From NCBI GenBank assembly GCA_902806365.1, contig CADCWJ010000226.1, forward strand, positions 1 to 7,507: 7,507 bases of DNA, read 5' to 3'. Position numbers and translations under genes: made by a program. Under the pieces are notes generated by a model. The model saw only the letters and a program-made list of their open reading frames with translations, was not told where the DNA came from and made no database searches. Origin of the DNA: an uncultured Thermomicrobiales bacterium (GTDB taxonomy: Bacteria > Chloroflexota > Chloroflexia > Thermomicrobiales > UBA6265). Shown in pieces: positions 5,662 through 7,507 of the stretch; within the stretch, counting starts at the first letter, position 1, and every line of letters starts with the position of its first letter.

Positions 5662-6561
5662 GTGCAAGATGATCACGTGTCCCGCGACCGGGATCGTACG
5701 ACCACGCTCCATACCCTCTTGCATGACAGCACCGCAAGGCTGGCGGCGGCGGGGCTGGCGACCCCGCGCCTCGACGCCGAGGTCCTGCTGCGGCATGTGC
5801 TCGGGATCGATCGCGCGCGGCTCTTCCTCCGCCTGCCCGAGCCCGCCGGCGAGGGAGTTGGCGAGGCGCTCGATGTCCTTGTCGGGCGGCGGCTGGCCGG
5901 GGAGCCAGTTGCTTACCTGACCGGGACGCGCGAGGTCATGGGGCTGCCGTTCCATGTCGATCCCGACGTGCTGGTTCCCCGGCCCGAGACGGAACTCCTC
6001 GTCGAGTGGGCGCTGGAGTGGCTGAAGCCCCGGGAGCGGGCAACCGTCGTCGATATCGGAACCGGCTCCGGCGCGATCGCGATCGGCCTCGCCGCGCTGG
6101 CCCGGGCCGATCTCGCATTGACCATCATCGCGACGGACATCTCCGCCGCGGCACTCTCGACCGCGCGGCGAAATGCCCTTCAGCATGATCCGCTCGTGAG
6201 GTCGCGACTATCGTTCGTGCAGGGATCGCTCCTGCAACCGATCGCTGGCCCGGTCGACCTGGTGCTCGCCAACCTGCCGTACCTCACACCGGCGCAGATC
6301 GCGGAAAATCCGGACCTCGACGCCGAGCCGTCGCTGGCTCTCGACGGCGGCGGCGATGGGCTCGATCTCGTCCGCCTGCTGATAGCAGACTTGCCACGGA
6401 CGCTCGTTGCCGGTGGAGCGGCACGTTGCGCTGCTGGGTTCGAGCTGGACCCGTCACAGACCGATGCGGTCGCGGACCTGCTCCGTGTCACGCTGCCTGG
6501 CGCCAGGGTCCGAACGATCCACGATCTTGCGGGATTGCCGCGCCACATTGTTGCGTACTGA
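5662..6561 (+). CDS. prmC: Peptide chain release factor N5-glutamine methyltransferase
   Basis: A 299-residue SAM-dependent enzyme that methylates the GGQ glutamine of release factors, raising termination efficiency. The N-terminal helical domain (about residues 10-90) binds the release factor. Then follow VLVPRPETELLVEW (103-116), the SAM-binding loop DIGTGSGAIAI (131-141) and the substrate-glutamine motif at 204-207. That motif reads NLPY here, where the family usually has NPPY. The late box AEPSLALDGGGDGL (221-234) is also present. Between GG (251-252) and FELDP (260-264) there are about four more residues than usual, in a strand normally rich in leucine. I chose the GTG at 5662 because GGGAGG lies 5 nt upstream; GTG 5644 would add six residues without such a site. 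Its partner prfA lies about 1 kb upstream, across the oppositely oriented cyclase gene. Confidence 0.92.
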   Translation: MQDDHVSRDRDRTTTLHTLLHDSTARLAAAGLATPRLDAEVLLRHVLGIDRARLFLRLPEPAGEGVGEALDVLVGRRLAGEPVAYLTGTREVMGLPFHVDPDVLVPRPETELLVEWALEWLKPRERATVVDIGTGSGAIAIGLAALARADLALTIIATDISAAALSTARRNALQHDPLVRSRLSFVQGSLLQPIAGPVDLVLANLPYLTPAQIAENPDLDAEPSLALDGGGDGLDLVRLLIADLPRTLVAGGAARCAAGFELDPSQTDAVADLLRVTLPGARVRTIHDLAGLPRHIVAY

Positions 6562-6733
6562 GCGCATCATCGCCGCATTCAGCATGTCAGTGGCGGGCGA
6601 TTGCCATCTGGCACTCTTGTTGCGACACTTGGGGGCAACAGCAATCGAGGCACACCCGTCAAGGGAGATGCGCGTCGCCAGAGGGGTGAGCCAACGCGTC
6701 AGATTCCGGAACGTGCCCGGTGCGGGAGGTTGT
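6562..6733 (+). promoter_or_regulatory. Upstream region of the superoxide dismutase gene
   Basis: A 172-nt gap that should carry the dismutase promoter. It holds TGGCAC-N5-TTGC (6609-6623), an exact match to the -24/-12 core of sigma-54 promoters. It also holds an inverted repeat TGTTGC (6618-6623) / GCAACA (6635-6640) with an 11-nt loop that overlaps it. No good sigma-70-type pair is seen. GGGAGG at 6724-6729, 4 nt from the ATG, is the ribosome binding site. The sigma-54 match may be coincidence, because many Chloroflexota are thought to lack that factor. Confidence 0.25.
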
Positions 6734-7423
6734 ATGTTCGGTAAAGAAGCGTTGGGACGAACGTTCCTTGGGGGCATCCTCGCGTCGTCAATCGCGCTCG
6801 GCGGCGGCATGGCCGCGCTGGCGCAGGATGGAACACCTGCTGCCACACCGGAAGCGGTCGTGGAAGAAGAAGTCGCAGAGCCAATGAAGAACTCGTTCAC
6901 GCTGATCGGCACCGATGGTAACGCGGCGGCCTTCGGCTCGGTCGAGGAGACGGACGGTGGGCTCCTGATCCGGGTCGCCAGCTCGGAGGACAGCGGACTG
7001 GAGCCCGGCGACCATGGCATCCACCTTCACGCGGTGGGCGATTGCACGGCAGAGGGCGATCCCCCGTTCGCGACGGCGGGCGGACACTACAATCCAACCG
7101 GCGAGGTTCATGGAGGCCCGGACACCGATCCCCATCACGCCGGCGATCTCGGGAACCTGACGGTTGAGGACGATGGCTCGATCGTGTTCGAGATCACCGT
7201 CGAGGGAGAGGGCCTGACGCTCGATCCGGAAGCGGATCCGTCGCTGGCCGACGAAGACGGCAGTGCCCTCCTGATCCACGCCAACCCGGACGACCTGACC
7301 ACCGACCCGAGCGGCGAGAGTGGCGGACGGGTCGCTTGCGGGCTCGTCGCACAGTCGACGATTCCGGTCGCTACGCCGGTTGCGTCGCCAGTCGCGTCGC
7401 CGGTGGCGACACCAGTCAACTAA
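6734..7423 (+). CDS. sodC: Secreted Cu/Zn superoxide dismutase with proline-rich repeat tail
   Basis: A 229-residue exported enzyme converting superoxide to hydrogen peroxide and oxygen outside the cytoplasm. A Sec-type signal peptide (K4 and R9, hydrophobic 11-29, cleavage likely after ALA at 30) is followed by a Thr/Pro/Ala linker (33-40) and an acidic stretch. All metal ligands are seen. Copper is bound by H97, H99, H118 and H182, and zinc by H118, H126, H135 and D138. Spacings from H118 to D138 are identical to those of the animal enzyme. The substrate-guiding arginine is R199, and the disulfide pair is C104 and C202. From residue 211 the protein ends in four 4-residue PVA(T/S) units and a partial one, outside the catalytic fold. 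The ATG at 6734 has GGGAGG close upstream and begins the signal peptide; the frame is open further upstream but without family match. It is 172 nt after prmC on the same strand and probably has its own promoter. Confidence 0.95.
   Translation: MFGKEALGRTFLGGILASSIALGGGMAALAQDGTPAATPEAVVEEEVAEPMKNSFTLIGTDGNAAAFGSVEETDGGLLIRVASSEDSGLEPGDHGIHLHAVGDCTAEGDPPFATAGGHYNPTGEVHGGPDTDPHHAGDLGNLTVEDDGSIVFEITVEGEGLTLDPEADPSLADEDGSALLIHANPDDLTTDPSGESGGRVACGLVAQSTIPVATPVASPVASPVATPVN
7364..7420 (+). repeat. 12-bp coding tandem repeat, C-terminus of the dismutase
   Basis: Four 12-bp units (7364-7375, 7376-7387, 7388-7399, 7400-7411) and a 9-bp partial unit encode PVAT, PVAS, PVAS, PVAT and PVN. Units begin CCGGT or CCAGT. 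They differ at several third-codon positions, so the peptide repeat is conserved better than the DNA. The stop codon follows at once. Confidence 0.85.
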
Positions 7424-7456
7424 CGGGACTCGAACATCCAGACACAAGGTCACCAG

Positions 7457-7495
7457 GCAACAACCCGGAGGCGCGTATCGCTTCCGGGTCGTTGC
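7457..7495 (+). terminator. Strong hairpin after the dismutase gene, probable terminator
   Basis: A 17-position stem pairs 7457-7473 with 7479-7495: 15 Watson-Crick pairs, one G-U (7470/7482) and one A-C mismatch (7462/7490). The loop is only 5 nt (CGTAT). An extra CCAG (7453-7456) can pair with CTGG (7500-7503) around a 4-nt bulge. It begins 33 nt after the stop codon. The sequence after the stem, TCGTCT, is only partly T-rich, so this may be an intrinsic terminator with a weak tail or an mRNA 3'-end stabiliser. Because the stem is nearly symmetric it could also serve the opposite strand from a gene to the right. Confidence 0.6.
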
Positions 7496-7507
7496 TCGTC
7501 TGGCGCA

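Noticed and set aside
5564..5737. In-frame N-terminal extension of the cyclase to 5737
   Set aside because: It would place the Tat motif 80 residues from the start and overlap prmC. The ATG at 5563 has a near-perfect Shine-Dalgarno and puts the twin-arginine motif at residue 22.
6407..6733. Open frame upstream of and in phase with sodC
   Set aside because: The first half is the +1 shadow of prmC and the rest has no signal peptide or conserved content; the ATG at 6734 begins a proper signal peptide with a ribosome site.

Overview
The window is a high-GC bacterial chromosome segment, roughly 65% G+C by eye. It carries nine protein genes plus the start of a tenth. Two genes give full diagnostic motifs (release factor 1 and a Cu/Zn superoxide dismutase). 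The secreted proteins have low-complexity linkers built from ATP/PVAT/PVAS units next to their signal peptides. Together with the GC content and the mix of families, this suggests a Chloroflexota bacterium, most likely of the Thermomicrobia/Sphaerobacter type. That placement is inference from sequence style, not from a marker tree. No rRNA, tRNA, CRISPR array, IS element or phage gene is visible, and no stretch over about 180 nt lacks a gene.

Left part (1-2682), all on the minus strand. Reading leftward there is an apparent four-gene operon: DUF402 protein B (GTG start at 2682), a GNAT acetyltransferase (ATGA overlap), DUF402 protein A (TAATG overlap) and a VOC/glyoxalase-fold protein after a 54-nt gap. 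It ends at a possible terminator just after base 402. Next comes a separate unit: a promoter-like pair at 328-356, a structured leader of about 100 nt, and the first 74 codons of a TetM/OtrA-type ribosomal-protection GTPase that runs off the left edge.

Middle part (2786-4630), plus strand. A two-helix membrane protein of unknown function is followed by prfA, complete with the stop-codon-recognition PAT motif and the catalytic GGQ motif.

Right part (4631-7507). A Tat-exported cyclase-family (kynurenine-formamidase-like) hydrolase lies on the minus strand, convergent with prfA and divergent from prmC. It therefore separates prfA from prmC, whose product methylates the GGQ glutamine of the prfA product; these two genes are usual neighbours. 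After prmC comes a secreted Cu/Zn superoxide dismutase with a proline-rich repeat tail, then a strong hairpin near the right edge.

The best candidate for something undescribed is the 5' leader of the ribosomal-protection gene. It holds a perfect 10-bp inverted repeat, two copies of an anti-start-region hexamer that give mutually exclusive foldings around the Shine-Dalgarno, and an overlapping leader ORF. The DUF402-GNAT-DUF402 sandwich is the second item worth following.
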